This document shows positions 51,060 through 61,363 of a DNA stretch of 64,000 nt, in pieces. The stretch spans positions 1,612,001 through 1,676,000 of the forward strand of contig NZ_CP047650.1 in NCBI RefSeq assembly GCF_009906855.1, written 5' to 3'. Every line of letters starts with the position of its first letter. Position 1 is the stretch's first letter. The DNA is from Xylophilus rhododendri (GTDB taxonomy: Bacteria; Pseudomonadota; Gammaproteobacteria; Burkholderiales; Burkholderiaceae_C). The position numbers and the translations under genes are program-made. The notes beneath the pieces are model-generated. The model was not told the DNA's origin, ran no database searches, and worked only from the letters and a program-made list of their open reading frames with translations.

Positions 51060-52031
51060 TCAGGCCTGCGGCAGCGGCGGCGCCTCGGCACCCTCGCGCG
51101 GCAGGGCCGGCGGCTCGGCCGGTGAATCGGCCGGCAAGGGCTCGATCGGCGCGGGCATCACATGGCCGGCCGGCACATGGCGGGCGGCCGAGCGCACATG
51201 GCCGGTCTGGTCGTCGAAGAAGAAATCGGGCTCGAACTCGCGCAGGAACACGCCTTTCTCCAGCCCGCCGAGGAACATCGCCTCATCGACCGCGATGTTC
51301 CATTGCATCAGCGTGCGGATGGCGCGCTCATGCGCCGGCGCGCTGCGCGCCGTCACCAGCGCGGTGCGGATGCGCATGCCGCCAGCCGTCGCCTGCTGCA
51401 GCTTGTGCAGGGCCACCAGCAGGGGCTTGAAGGGGCCGTCGGGCAGCGGCATGGCCGCCTTGCCGCGCTCGTGGGCCTGGAAGGCATCCAGGCCGCGCTG
51501 CTGGAACACGCGCTCGGCCTCGTCGGAGAACAGCACCGCGTCGCCGTCGAAGGCGATGCGCACTTCGTCCGGATAGTTGCCGCCGGCCTGGCGCGATTCG
51601 GTCAGCACCCGCGCGGCCGGATGGCCCTGGGCCAGGGCCTGGCGCACGTCGTCCTCGTTGGCCGACAGGAAGAGCTTGGCGCCCAGCGGCTTCAGGTAGC
51701 GGAAGGGGTCGCGGCCCTGGGTGAACACACCGCGCTCCAGCGGCACGTGCGCGGCTTCGGCCGAACGGAAGATGCGCATGCCGCTGACCGGGTCGTTGCG
51801 CGACAGGACCACCACCTCCACCCGGCGCTGGTCGGGCGTGTTGAAGGCCAGCAGCTTCTTGACCAGCGAGAAGGCCACGCCGGAGCGGGCCGGCACATCC
51901 AGCCGGTCGAGCTGCAGCTGCATGTAGGGGCCTGGATCTTCCTTGTCGAAGATGCGGTTTTCTTCCTCGAAGTCGAACAGGGCGCGCGAGGAGATCGCCA
52001 CCACCAGCTTGTCGTCGAGGGTCACGGCCAT
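51060..52031 (-). CDS. 5'-nucleotidase (PF06189 type)
   Basis: 323-residue cytosolic 5'-nucleotidase, releasing phosphate from nucleoside monophosphates. The N-terminal MAVTLDDKLVVAISSRALFDFEEEN is characteristic, followed by SLVKKLLAFN, VVVLSRNDPVSGMRIFRS, RVAFDGDAVLFSDEAERV (read here as RIAFDGDAVLFSDE), RTALVTARSAPAHERAI and DFFFDDQTGHV. HAD-like aspartates are in FDGDAVLFSD. It lies 3 nt after gspF, so the two share a transcript despite unrelated roles. Confidence 0.9.
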   Translation of the reverse strand: MAVTLDDKLVVAISSRALFDFEEENRIFDKEDPGPYMQLQLDRLDVPARSGVAFSLVKKLLAFNTPDQRRVEVVVLSRNDPVSGMRIFRSAEAAHVPLERGVFTQGRDPFRYLKPLGAKLFLSANEDDVRQALAQGHPAARVLTESRQAGGNYPDEVRIAFDGDAVLFSDEAERVFQQRGLDAFQAHERGKAAMPLPDGPFKPLLVALHKLQQATAGGMRIRTALVTARSAPAHERAIRTLMQWNIAVDEAMFLGGLEKGVFLREFEPDFFFDDQTGHVRSAARHVPAGHVMPAPIEPLPADSPAEPPALPREGAEAPPLPQA

Positions 52032-52034
52032 GGC

Positions 52035-53252
52035 TTACTTCACGAATTGGTTCAACTGGATGATCGGCAGGAGCACCGCCAGCACGATCATCATGACCAC
52101 TAGGCCCATCACCACGATGAGCAGGGGCTCCAGGATGGTCGCCAGCGCCATCGCCCGGCGCTGCACCTCGGCCGAGAGCTGGTTGGCCGCGCGCTGCAGC
52201 ATCAGCGGCAGCTCGCCGGTCTGCTCGCCCAGGCGGGCGAACATGGCCACCAGCCCCGGGAAACGCTTCTTCTGCGCCAGCGCCGAGGCCAGCGGCGCAC
52301 CTTCGCGCACCAGCACCAGGGCATCCATCGCATCGGCCCGCATCGCCTGGTTGTGCAGGGTCTCGGAAGCCGCCTGCAGCGCCCGCAGGATGGGCACGCC
52401 GGCCGAGGCCAGCAGGGCCAGCGTGCCGGTGAAACGCGCGGCGTTGTAGCCGCGGGCCAGTCGGCCGATCACCGGGATGCGCAGCCAGGCCGCGTCGATG
52501 CGCATGCGCAGCGGCGGCCGGCCATAGGCGGTGCGCACCAGCACGGCGACGATGGCCAGCACACCCAGGATGGCCCAGCCGTAATGCCGCACCGCGTCGC
52601 TGATCGCCAGCATCGCCACCGTCAGGAAAGGCAGCGCACGTTTGGTGCCCACGAAGACCGATGCCACCTGCGGCACCACATAGCTCACCAGGAACAGCAC
52701 GATGACGATGGCCACCACCGTCACGATGGCCGGATAGAGCGAAGCGCCGATCAGCTTGCCCTTGAGCGCCTGCCGCTCCTCCAGGTCGTCGGCCAGGCGC
52801 TCCAGCACCAGGGCGAGATTGCCGGTCTGCTCGCCGGCGGCGATCACCGCGCAGAACACCGGATCGAACTCGCGCGGATGCTGCGCCAGCGAGCGGGCGA
52901 AGGTGGCGCCGGCATTGACCTCGGCGCGCAGCGTGGCCAGCAGGGCGTGCTGGCGCTCGTCCTCGGATTCGTCGGCCAGGGCGCTCAGCGCCCGCTCCAG
53001 CGGCAGGCCGGCGCCGACCAGGCCGGCGATCTGGCGTGTCCAGATCGACAGGCCCGAGGTGCTGAACACCCGCCGGCCGAAGAGCTGGATGCTGCCGGCC
53101 GGACTGCTGTTGGCCGCCACCGGCTCCACCGCCAGCGGCACCAGGGCCTGGGCGCGCAGCAGGCCGCGCGCGGCGCGGGCGCTGTCGGCTTCCAGCATGC
53201 CCTTGCGGGAGCGGCCCTGGGCGTCGAGTGCTTCGAAGGAATAGGCAGGCAT
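52035..53252 (-). CDS. gspF: Type II secretion inner-membrane protein GspF
   Basis: 405-residue polytopic protein of the type II secretion / type IV pilus assembly platform. Two T2SSF domains are visible (about 70-195 and 270-395). Typical stretches are MPAYSFEALDAQGRSRKGMLEAD, TRQIAGLVGAGLPLERALSAL, PAIVTVVAIVIVLFLVSYVVPQVASVF, and the C-terminal PLLIVVMGLVVMMIVLAVLLPIIQLNQ. N-terminal form and length fit GspF rather than PilC. No other gsp genes are nearby, so it is detached from its operon. Confidence 0.93.
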   Translation of the reverse strand: MPAYSFEALDAQGRSRKGMLEADSARAARGLLRAQALVPLAVEPVAANSSPAGSIQLFGRRVFSTSGLSIWTRQIAGLVGAGLPLERALSALADESEDERQHALLATLRAEVNAGATFARSLAQHPREFDPVFCAVIAAGEQTGNLALVLERLADDLEERQALKGKLIGASLYPAIVTVVAIVIVLFLVSYVVPQVASVFVGTKRALPFLTVAMLAISDAVRHYGWAILGVLAIVAVLVRTAYGRPPLRMRIDAAWLRIPVIGRLARGYNAARFTGTLALLASAGVPILRALQAASETLHNQAMRADAMDALVLVREGAPLASALAQKKRFPGLVAMFARLGEQTGELPLMLQRAANQLSAEVQRRAMALATILEPLLIVVMGLVVMMIVLAVLLPIIQLNQFVK

Positions 53253-53320
53253 GCGCGGGCTTCTGGGGGTCTGGGCAAAGCCCTATTGTCGCCGCGACTG
53301 CCTACCGGGCGATGACGGCC

Positions 53321-54364
<1,044 letters not shown>

Positions 54365-54393
54365 GGCAGCCAGCTGTGTGCCCGAAGGCGGTT

Positions 54394-54783
54394 TTACAAG
54401 CCGGGCAGCTGATCTTCGGGAGTCATCTCCAGCCGGCAGCGGTCGCCGCCTGCCTTGCGCCAGACCTCGACCGCATGCACCGGGAAATCGGCTTCACGCA
54501 GCTTCCGGGCGATGAACAGGCAGAGGTTCTCCATCGTCGGCGCGCCGAGACCCGGCACTTCGTCGAGCAGATGGTGGTCCAGCTGCTCGCGCACCTTCTT
54601 CAGCTGCACCCGCAGATGGCCCAGGTCGACCACCATGCCGGTGGCGGGATCGCGCGGCCCGGCCACGGTGGCGCGCGCATGGTAGGTATGCCCATGGATG
54701 CGCCGGCTGCCGGCCGCCTCGATCTCCCGCTCCAGCGTGTGGGCGGCGTCGAAATAGAACTCCTGACTGACTTCGAAACGCAT
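54394..54783 (-). CDS. queD: 6-carboxytetrahydropterin synthase
   Basis: 129-residue enzyme converting dihydroneopterin triphosphate to 6-carboxytetrahydropterin in queuosine synthesis. Zinc histidines lie in FDAAHTL (H15) and [11 protein letters not shown] (about 30 and 32). [36 protein letters not shown] holds the catalytic His/Asp and Glu region. The usual catalytic Cys near residue 24-27 is not evident in this stretch; the segment reads [14 protein letters not shown]. It starts 2 nt after queE. Confidence 0.9.
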   Translation of the reverse strand: MRFEVSQEFYFDAAHTLEREIEAAGSRRIHGHTYHARATVAGPRDPATGMVVDLGHLRVQLKKVREQLDHHLLDEVPGLGAPTMENLCLFIARKLREADFPVHAVEVWRKAGGDRCRLEMTPEDQLPGL

Positions 54784-54785
54784 GT

Positions 54786-55448
54786 TCAACGAATACCGGT
54801 GACCTTGTGGGTCTGGAGGGAAAGGCGCCAGGCCGGACGGGCCATACACAGCTCGATGCAGGTGCGGGTGTTGGCGAGGTTGTGCGGGCCGCCCGAGAGG
54901 CCCAGGCGGGCGGTGTCGTCCATCGGCTGCAGGAAGCGGTGGCTGAAGTCGGCCGCTTCCAGCGCGTCGAGATCCAGCCCTTCCTGCGGCCACACCACCT
55001 TCAGCTCCTGCCCCTGGCGCTGCACCCAGGGCGCGCCGGCCTTGGGACTGACGCAGAGCCAGTCGATGCCGGGCGGCGCGGCCACGCTGCCGTTGGTCTC
55101 GACCGCGATCTCGAAGCCTTCGGCATGCAGGGCGGCGATCAGCGCCTCGTCCACCTGCAGCAGCGGCTCGCCGCCGGTCAGCACCACCAGGCGGTGCGCC
55201 CGGTCGTGCGCCGGCCAGAGCGCTGCGATCTGCGCGGCCAGCGCCTGCGCCTGGCGGAACTTGCCGCCCAGCGTGCCATCGGTGCCGACGAAATCGGTGT
55301 CGCAGAAGCGGCAGACCGCCTCGGTGCGGCCGTCCTCCCGCCCGTTCCAGAGATTGCAGCCGGCAAAGCGGCAGAACACCGCCGGGCGTCCGGCGTTCGC
55401 GCCTTCGCCCTGCAGCGTGTAGAAGATTTCCTTGACCGTGTACACCAT
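54786..55448 (-). CDS. queE: 7-carboxy-7-deazaguanine synthase (radical SAM)
   Basis: 220-residue radical SAM enzyme of preQ0 synthesis. The cluster cysteines are C31, C46 and C49, giving CX14CX2C, the unusual spacing known from Burkholderia multivorans QueE instead of CX3CX2C. LTGGEPLLQ is the SAM-binding GGE motif. The start MVYTVKEIFYTLQGEGANAGRPAVF at ATG 55448 matches the family. It forms an operon with queD and is divergent from an ABC transporter operon. Confidence 0.95.
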   Translation of the reverse strand: MVYTVKEIFYTLQGEGANAGRPAVFCRFAGCNLWNGREDGRTEAVCRFCDTDFVGTDGTLGGKFRQAQALAAQIAALWPAHDRAHRLVVLTGGEPLLQVDEALIAALHAEGFEIAVETNGSVAAPPGIDWLCVSPKAGAPWVQRQGQELKVVWPQEGLDLDALEAADFSHRFLQPMDDTARLGLSGGPHNLANTRTCIELCMARPAWRLSLQTHKVTGIR

Positions 55449-55522
55449 AAGAGGGCGGGATTGTCGCTGGTCTGGCGTGGTCCGCCGGTTCGGCGGGCTT
55501 TGCGTGTGGTCCTCACGCATCG

Positions 55523-55538
55523 GCCGCACCAGTGCGGC
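55523..55538. promoter_or_regulatory. Inverted repeat between queE and the ABC operon
   Basis: GCCGCAC (55523-55529) and GTGCGGC (55532-55538) form a perfect 7-bp inverted repeat with a 2-bp centre. It lies in the 140-bp divergent region, upstream of the importer genes, and might be an operator for the GntR regulator encoded at the end of that operon, or a short hairpin, since TTCTTTTT follows. Confidence 0.4.
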
Positions 55539-55558
55539 GCATTCTTTTTGCATGCAGA

Positions 55559-55575
55559 TTGGCACGCTTTCTGCG
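55559..55575 (+). promoter_or_regulatory. Possible sigma-54 promoter of ABC importer operon
   Basis: TTGGCACG, four bases, then CTGCG gives the invariant GG and GC separated by exactly 10 bp (GG 55561-55562, GC 55573-55574), close to TTGGCACG-N4-TTGCA. The predicted start lies about 55586, only a few bases before ATG 55589, so the mRNA would be nearly leaderless. That weakens the call. Confidence 0.35.
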
Positions 55576-55588
55576 TACGCCCTGCTCC

Positions 55589-56605
<1,017 letters not shown>

Positions 56606-56642
56606 GCGAGCCTTATCCGTTTCTTCCAACCAGGAGCTTTCC

Positions 56643-57914
56643 ATGTCCGACAGCATCGAACCCCAGAACACCGCCCTGCAGCGCCGCACCCTGCTCACCG
56701 GCATGGCCGGCATCCTGGCCAGCGGCATGGCGCCTTCGGTGCATGCACAGGAAAAGATCACCCTGCGCTACCTGGGCACCGCGGTGAACCAGGACAAGGA
56801 GATCGCCGAGAAGTTCAAGGCCGACACCGGCATCACCATCCAGTACGTGGCCGTCACCACCGACGACGTCACCAAACGCGCCGTCACCGCGCCCAACAGC
56901 TTCGACCTGATCGACACCGAGTACTTCTCGCTCAAGAAGATCGTGCCCACCGGCAACTTGAAGGGCATCGACACCAAGAAGATCAAGAACGCCGACAAGA
57001 TCACCTCGCTCTTCACCAACGGCACCGTGGCCGGCAAGGCGGTGGGCGACCAGGGCACCGCGCCCAAGAAGGTGATCTTCCTGGAAGGCGAGAAGAGCAA
57101 GGTCTTCGCCAAGGCGCCGACGCAGTTCATGTCGCTGATCCCGACCACCTACAACGCCGACACCCTGGGCATCCGCCCCGACCTGATCAAGCGCCCGATC
57201 ACCAGCTGGGCCGAACTGCTCAACCCCGAGTTCAAGGGCAAGGCCGCGATCCTGAACATTCCCTCGATCGGCATCATGGACGCGGCCATGGTGGTCGAGG
57301 CCATGGGCAAGTACAAATACCCCGACAAGGGCAATATGACCAAGGCCGAGATCGACCTGACGATCAAGACTTTGATCGAGGCCAAGAAGGCCGGCCAGTT
57401 CCGTGCGCTGTGGAAGGACTTCAACGAGTCGGTCAACCTGATGGCCTCCGGCGAAGTGGTGATCCAGTCGATGTGGAGCCCGGCCGTCACCGCCGTGCGC
57501 ACCAAGGGCATCGACTGCGTGTTCCAGCCGCTCAAGGAAGGCTATCGCGCCTGGGCCTCGGGCTTCGGCCTGCCGGCCACGCTATCGGGCCGCAAGCTCG
57601 ACGGCGCCTACGAGTTCATCAACTGGTTCCTCGACGGCTGGGCCGGCGCCTACCTCAACCGCCAGGGCTACTACAGCGCCGTGCTGGAAACCGCCAAGGC
57701 CAAGATGGAAGCCTACGAATGGGCCTACTGGATGGAAGGCAAGCCCGCCGCGCAGGACATCAAGAGCCCGCACGGCGACCTGCTGGCCAAGGCCGGCTCG
57801 GTGCGCGACGGCGGCAGCTACGAGCAGCGCATGGGCGGCATCGCCTGCTGGAACGCGGTGATGGACGAGAACGAGTACATGGTGCGCAAGTGGAACGAGT
57901 TCGTCGCCGCCTGA
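56643..57914 (+). CDS. Extracellular solute-binding protein of the importer
   Basis: 423-residue periplasmic binding protein of the spermidine/putrescine type. The N-terminus has a twin-arginine-like signal (QRRTLLTGMAGILASG, arginines 14-15) with cleavage near VHAQE (about 35). Mature features are LRYLGTAVNQDKEIAEKFKADTGI, TSWAELLNPEFKGKAAI and WSPAVTAV. Tat export would be unusual in this family but the pattern is clear. Ligand unknown; spermidine-specific acidic residues cannot be judged here. Confidence 0.9.
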   Translation: MSDSIEPQNTALQRRTLLTGMAGILASGMAPSVHAQEKITLRYLGTAVNQDKEIAEKFKADTGITIQYVAVTTDDVTKRAVTAPNSFDLIDTEYFSLKKIVPTGNLKGIDTKKIKNADKITSLFTNGTVAGKAVGDQGTAPKKVIFLEGEKSKVFAKAPTQFMSLIPTTYNADTLGIRPDLIKRPITSWAELLNPEFKGKAAILNIPSIGIMDAAMVVEAMGKYKYPDKGNMTKAEIDLTIKTLIEAKKAGQFRALWKDFNESVNLMASGEVVIQSMWSPAVTAVRTKGIDCVFQPLKEGYRAWASGFGLPATLSGRKLDGAYEFINWFLDGWAGAYLNRQGYYSAVLETAKAKMEAYEWAYWMEGKPAAQDIKSPHGDLLAKAGSVRDGGSYEQRMGGIACWNAVMDENEYMVRKWNEFVAA

Positions 57915-57921
57915 CACCCGC

Positions 57922-58827
57922 ATGACACCCACCGCCGCGAGCCCCATGACCAGCCGCCCCATCAAACCCTGGTGGCAGGCCGGCCCGTTCGCGGCGGTGT
58001 TCCTGCTGTTCTTCATCATCCCGCTGGCCCTGGTGGTGATGGTCAGCTTCTGGGATTTCAACGAGTACGAGCTGCTGCCCGGCTTCACACTGAAGAGCTA
58101 TCTCTCGGTGTTCGAGGGCTGCAGCCATCTCACCGAAACGGGCGACCTCTGCGTCACCCTCAGCACCTATCTCTCGACCCTGAAGTTCTGCCTGCTGGTG
58201 TGGGGCATCACCCTGGTGCTGGGCTTCACCGTCGCCTATTTCCTCGCCTTCCACGTGCGCTCGGCGGGCCTGCAGACGGCTCTCTTCATCCTCTGCACCA
58301 TCCCCTTCTGGACCTCCAATGTGATCCGCATGATCTCCTGGGTGCCCATGCTGGGGCGCAACGGCGTGGTCAATGGCGCGCTGATGGGACTGGGCCTGGT
58401 GGACCAGCCGGTGGAGTGGCTGCTCTTCTCCAGCTTCTCGGTGGTGCTGGCCTTCGTGCACCTCTACACCATGTTCATGATCGTGCCGATCTTCAACAGC
58501 ATGATGCGCATCGACCGCAGCCTGCTGGAGGCCGCCAGCGATGCCGGCGCCTCCGCCTGGCAGACGCTGTGGGCGGTGATCGTGCCCCTGTGCAAGAGCG
58601 GCATCCTGATCGGCTCCATCTTCGTGGTCACCATCGTGATGGGCGACTTCGTCACCATCGGCACCATGGGCGGCCAGCAGATCGCCTCGGTCGGCAAGAT
58701 CATCCAGGTGCAGACCAGCTACCTGCAGTTCCCCCTGGCCGCGGCCAACGCGGTGGTGCTGCTGGTGACGGTGCTGATGATCATCTGGGGCCTCACGCGT
58801 GTCGTGGATATCCGGAAAGAACTCTGA
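57922..58827 (+). CDS. ABC importer permease 1 (PotB-like)
   Basis: 301-residue inner-membrane permease with six hydrophobic segments starting at FAAVFLLFFIIPLALVVMVSF. The EAA loop is ASDAGASAWQTLWAVIVPLCKSGIL. It begins 7 nt after the binding-protein stop and its TGA overlaps the next permease start by one base (TGATG). A second ATG nine codons later (MTSRPIKPWW) could be the true start. Confidence 0.92.
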   Translation: MTPTAASPMTSRPIKPWWQAGPFAAVFLLFFIIPLALVVMVSFWDFNEYELLPGFTLKSYLSVFEGCSHLTETGDLCVTLSTYLSTLKFCLLVWGITLVLGFTVAYFLAFHVRSAGLQTALFILCTIPFWTSNVIRMISWVPMLGRNGVVNGALMGLGLVDQPVEWLLFSSFSVVLAFVHLYTMFMIVPIFNSMMRIDRSLLEAASDAGASAWQTLWAVIVPLCKSGILIGSIFVVTIVMGDFVTIGTMGGQQIASVGKIIQVQTSYLQFPLAAANAVVLLVTVLMIIWGLTRVVDIRKEL

Positions 58828-59714
58828 TGCAGACCCGTGAAGGCCGCGCCCCCGGCTTCTGGCCCCTGGCCATCGTCTTCGGCCTGTTCGTGGCCTTCAT
58901 GTACGGGCCGATGTTCGTCATCTTCCTGCTGAGTTTCCAGGGACCCGAAGGCGGCCTGACCTTTCCCATGCGCGGCTTCTCGCTGCACTGGTTCCGCTCG
59001 CTGGCCGCGGGCCTGGGCACGGTGGACATCGGCGCGGCCTTCCTGCGCTCGCTGATGCTGGGCCTGGTGGTGATGGCGCTGACGGTGCTGCTGTCGGTGC
59101 CGGCCGGCCTGGCATTCCGCAAGAAGCTGCGCGGCGGCAATGCGCTGTTCTACGTGACGGTGGCCAGCCTGGTGATGCCTTCCATCGTGGTGTCGCTGGG
59201 CATAGGCCTGCAGTTCCGCCTGATCGACACCGGCATGAAATGGCTGCTGGGCGCCGTCGGCGCGCAGGACCTGCTGGACAACTACGGCACCGCGCTCGGC
59301 CTCTTCAGCTCGGCGCTGGGTGCGCACCTGACCTGGACCCTGCCCTTCGGGCTGCTCACCATGTTCGCCGTCTTCAACCGCTTCAACCCGGCCTACGAGG
59401 AAGCCGCGCGCGACCTGGGCGCCACGCCCTGGCAGGGCTTCGTGCATGTGGTGCTGCCGCTGATCGCGCCGCCGGTGATCGGCGTGGGCATGTTCGGCTT
59501 CACCCTGAGCTGGGACGAGATCGCCCGCACCTCGCAGGCCATCGGCGACGTCAACACCCTGCCGCTGGAACTGCAGGGCCTGACCTCCACCGTGACCACA
59601 CCGGCCATCTACGCGCTGGGCACGGTCACCACCGTGGTGTCCTTCCTGGTGATCGGGCTGGCCTTCGGCCTGGGGCTGCTGCTGCGGCGCCGCTCGCGCA
59701 CCGTTTCTCCCTGA
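58827..59714 (+). CDS. ABC importer permease 2 (PotC-like)
   Basis: 295-residue permease partner with six hydrophobic segments. The EAA loop is EEAARDLGATPWQGFVHVVLPLIAPPV. The substrate-side motif FTLSWDEIARTSQ resembles the SLDDFVIT region of PotC. Coupled to permease 1 through TGATG. Together they form the heterodimeric membrane channel. Confidence 0.92.
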   Translation: MQTREGRAPGFWPLAIVFGLFVAFMYGPMFVIFLLSFQGPEGGLTFPMRGFSLHWFRSLAAGLGTVDIGAAFLRSLMLGLVVMALTVLLSVPAGLAFRKKLRGGNALFYVTVASLVMPSIVVSLGIGLQFRLIDTGMKWLLGAVGAQDLLDNYGTALGLFSSALGAHLTWTLPFGLLTMFAVFNRFNPAYEEAARDLGATPWQGFVHVVLPLIAPPVIGVGMFGFTLSWDEIARTSQAIGDVNTLPLELQGLTSTVTTPAIYALGTVTTVVSFLVIGLAFGLGLLLRRRSRTVSP

Positions 59715-59722
59715 GTTTTTCC

Positions 59723-60457
59723 ATGCGTACCGCCACCGCGCCGGTCGACGACAGCGAAACGCCGGTGTCCGACGAAACCATCTACGAACGCCTGGTCGCC
59801 GCCATCCTCGACCAGCGCCTGCCGCCGGGCACCAAGCTGGTGTCGGACCGGCTGGCGCAGGCCTTCGGTGTCTCGCGCACCCGCATCCATCCGGTGCTGG
59901 TGCGGCTGGCCAACGAACGCATCGTCACCTTCACGCCGCGCCGCGGGGCGGCCGTGGCCCAGCCGACGGTGGAGGAGGCGCGCGAGGTCTTCGAGGTGCG
60001 CCGCATGATCGAGCCGCGCCTGGTGGCCCTCTTCATCGAGGCCGCCTCGAGCGAGGCCCTGCAGTCCCTGGCCGACTGCATCGCCGACGAGGAGGCCGCC
60101 CATGCGGCCGGCGACACGGTGCGCGCGGTGCGGCTGACCGGCGAATTCCACCTGCGCATCGCCGAGGGCTCCGGCCACCAGACCCTGGGCCGCATCCTGC
60201 GCGAGCTGGTGTTCCGCACCTCGCTGATCATCATGCGTTACGGCACCGAACCCGGCAGCCGTCCGCAGCCCGGCCCGGCCTGCGCCTGCCAGGAGCACCG
60301 CCGGCTGCTGGATGCGATCCGCCTGGGCGATGCCACCGAGGCCGCGCGTTTCATGCGCGAGCACCTGGAGCAGATCGAATCGCAGCTACGCTTCGGCCAG
60401 CGGCCGGCCGGCCCGCCGGACCTGGCTTCGCTGTTCGGCCCCGCGCCCACCGCCTGA
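59723..60457 (+). CDS. FadR-type GntR regulator of the importer operon
   Basis: 244-residue regulator. The winged helix covers about 18-85 (ETIYERLVAAILDQRLPPGTKL, LAQAFGVSRTRIHPVLVRLANERIV). The FCD ligand domain covers 95-225, with metal-type histidines in GEFHLRIAEGSGH and CACQEHRRLLDAI. Position inside the operon suggests it controls it and senses the transported compound or its product. It starts 8 nt after permease 2. Confidence 0.9.
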   Translation: MRTATAPVDDSETPVSDETIYERLVAAILDQRLPPGTKLVSDRLAQAFGVSRTRIHPVLVRLANERIVTFTPRRGAAVAQPTVEEAREVFEVRRMIEPRLVALFIEAASSEALQSLADCIADEEAAHAAGDTVRAVRLTGEFHLRIAEGSGHQTLGRILRELVFRTSLIIMRYGTEPGSRPQPGPACACQEHRRLLDAIRLGDATEAARFMREHLEQIESQLRFGQRPAGPPDLASLFGPAPTA

Positions 60458-60482
60458 AGAAGAACCCACACGAGGACTGCCC

Positions 60483-61232
60483 ATGCAACGCCGCCTGCTG
60501 GTTATCAACCCCAACACATCCGAGAGCATCAGCGAGCTGCTGCAGATGCATGTGTCGGCGCTGGCGGGGCCGCATGTGGCGGTGAGCACCGTCACCGCGC
60601 GCCTGGGCGCGCCCTATATCGCCAACGAGGCCGGCTATGCGGTGGCCGGCCATGCCGCGCTGGACGCCTGGGCCACCGCCCTGGTGCCGCCGGCCGAGGC
60701 GCCGCACGGCGTGCTGATCGGCTGCTTCGGCGATCCGGGGCTGTTCGCCTTGTGCGAATGCTCGCCGGTGCCGGTCACCGGCCTGGCCGAGGCGGCCTTC
60801 GTGCAGGCCGCGCGGCACGGGCGTTTCGCCGTGGTCACCGGCGGCGCGGCCTGGGATCCGATGCTGCGCCGCCTGGCCTGGGGGCTGGGTTTCGGCGAGC
60901 AGCTCGCGGGCATCGTGACGGTGGCGCCCAGCGGCGCCCAGCTGGCCGAAGACCCCGACGGCGCCCAGGCCCTGCTGGGCCGGGCCTGCCAGGAAGCCGC
61001 CGCGCTGCCGGATGTGAGTGCGGTCATCGTGGGCGGCGCGGGGCTGGCCGGCATGGCGGCGCTGCTGCAGACCGGCATCGCCACGCCGCTGATCGACAGC
61101 GTGACCGCCGGCACGCGGGAGATCCTGCGCGCCCTGGATGCGCCCGATGCCCGGGCCCAGCACGGCGTGGCGGGCTGCGATGTGCGCTGGAGCGGCGTCT
61201 CTGCGGAGTTGCGGGCGCTCGGCCGCGTCTGA
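60483..61232 (+). CDS. Asp/Glu/hydantoin racemase-family protein with one catalytic Cys
   Basis: 249-residue member of the Asp/Glu racemase superfamily. The start LLVINPNTSESISELLQ and the first catalytic Cys in LIGCFGDPG (C81) match hydantoin racemase. The second position, normally GCAGM, reads VIVGGAGLAGM with Gly185 instead of Cys. Two-base racemisation therefore seems impossible. A decarboxylase- or isomerase-like one-Cys chemistry is possible, or the protein is degraded. Last gene of the importer operon; its substrate is presumably the imported compound. Confidence 0.88.
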   Translation: MQRRLLVINPNTSESISELLQMHVSALAGPHVAVSTVTARLGAPYIANEAGYAVAGHAALDAWATALVPPAEAPHGVLIGCFGDPGLFALCECSPVPVTGLAEAAFVQAARHGRFAVVTGGAAWDPMLRRLAWGLGFGEQLAGIVTVAPSGAQLAEDPDGAQALLGRACQEAAALPDVSAVIVGGAGLAGMAALLQTGIATPLIDSVTAGTREILRALDAPDARAQHGVAGCDVRWSGVSAELRALGRV

Positions 61233-61363
61233 GGCGCTTGGCGGCGCGGTAGACCAGCCGCCAGCCCCGCCACGTAGGACGGCATGACCTGCCGCCGTCG
61301 GCCTGCGGCCGCAGCCAAGACGTCCCCGGACTGGAATAATTCGCGGATGTCCCGGGTGCCCCC

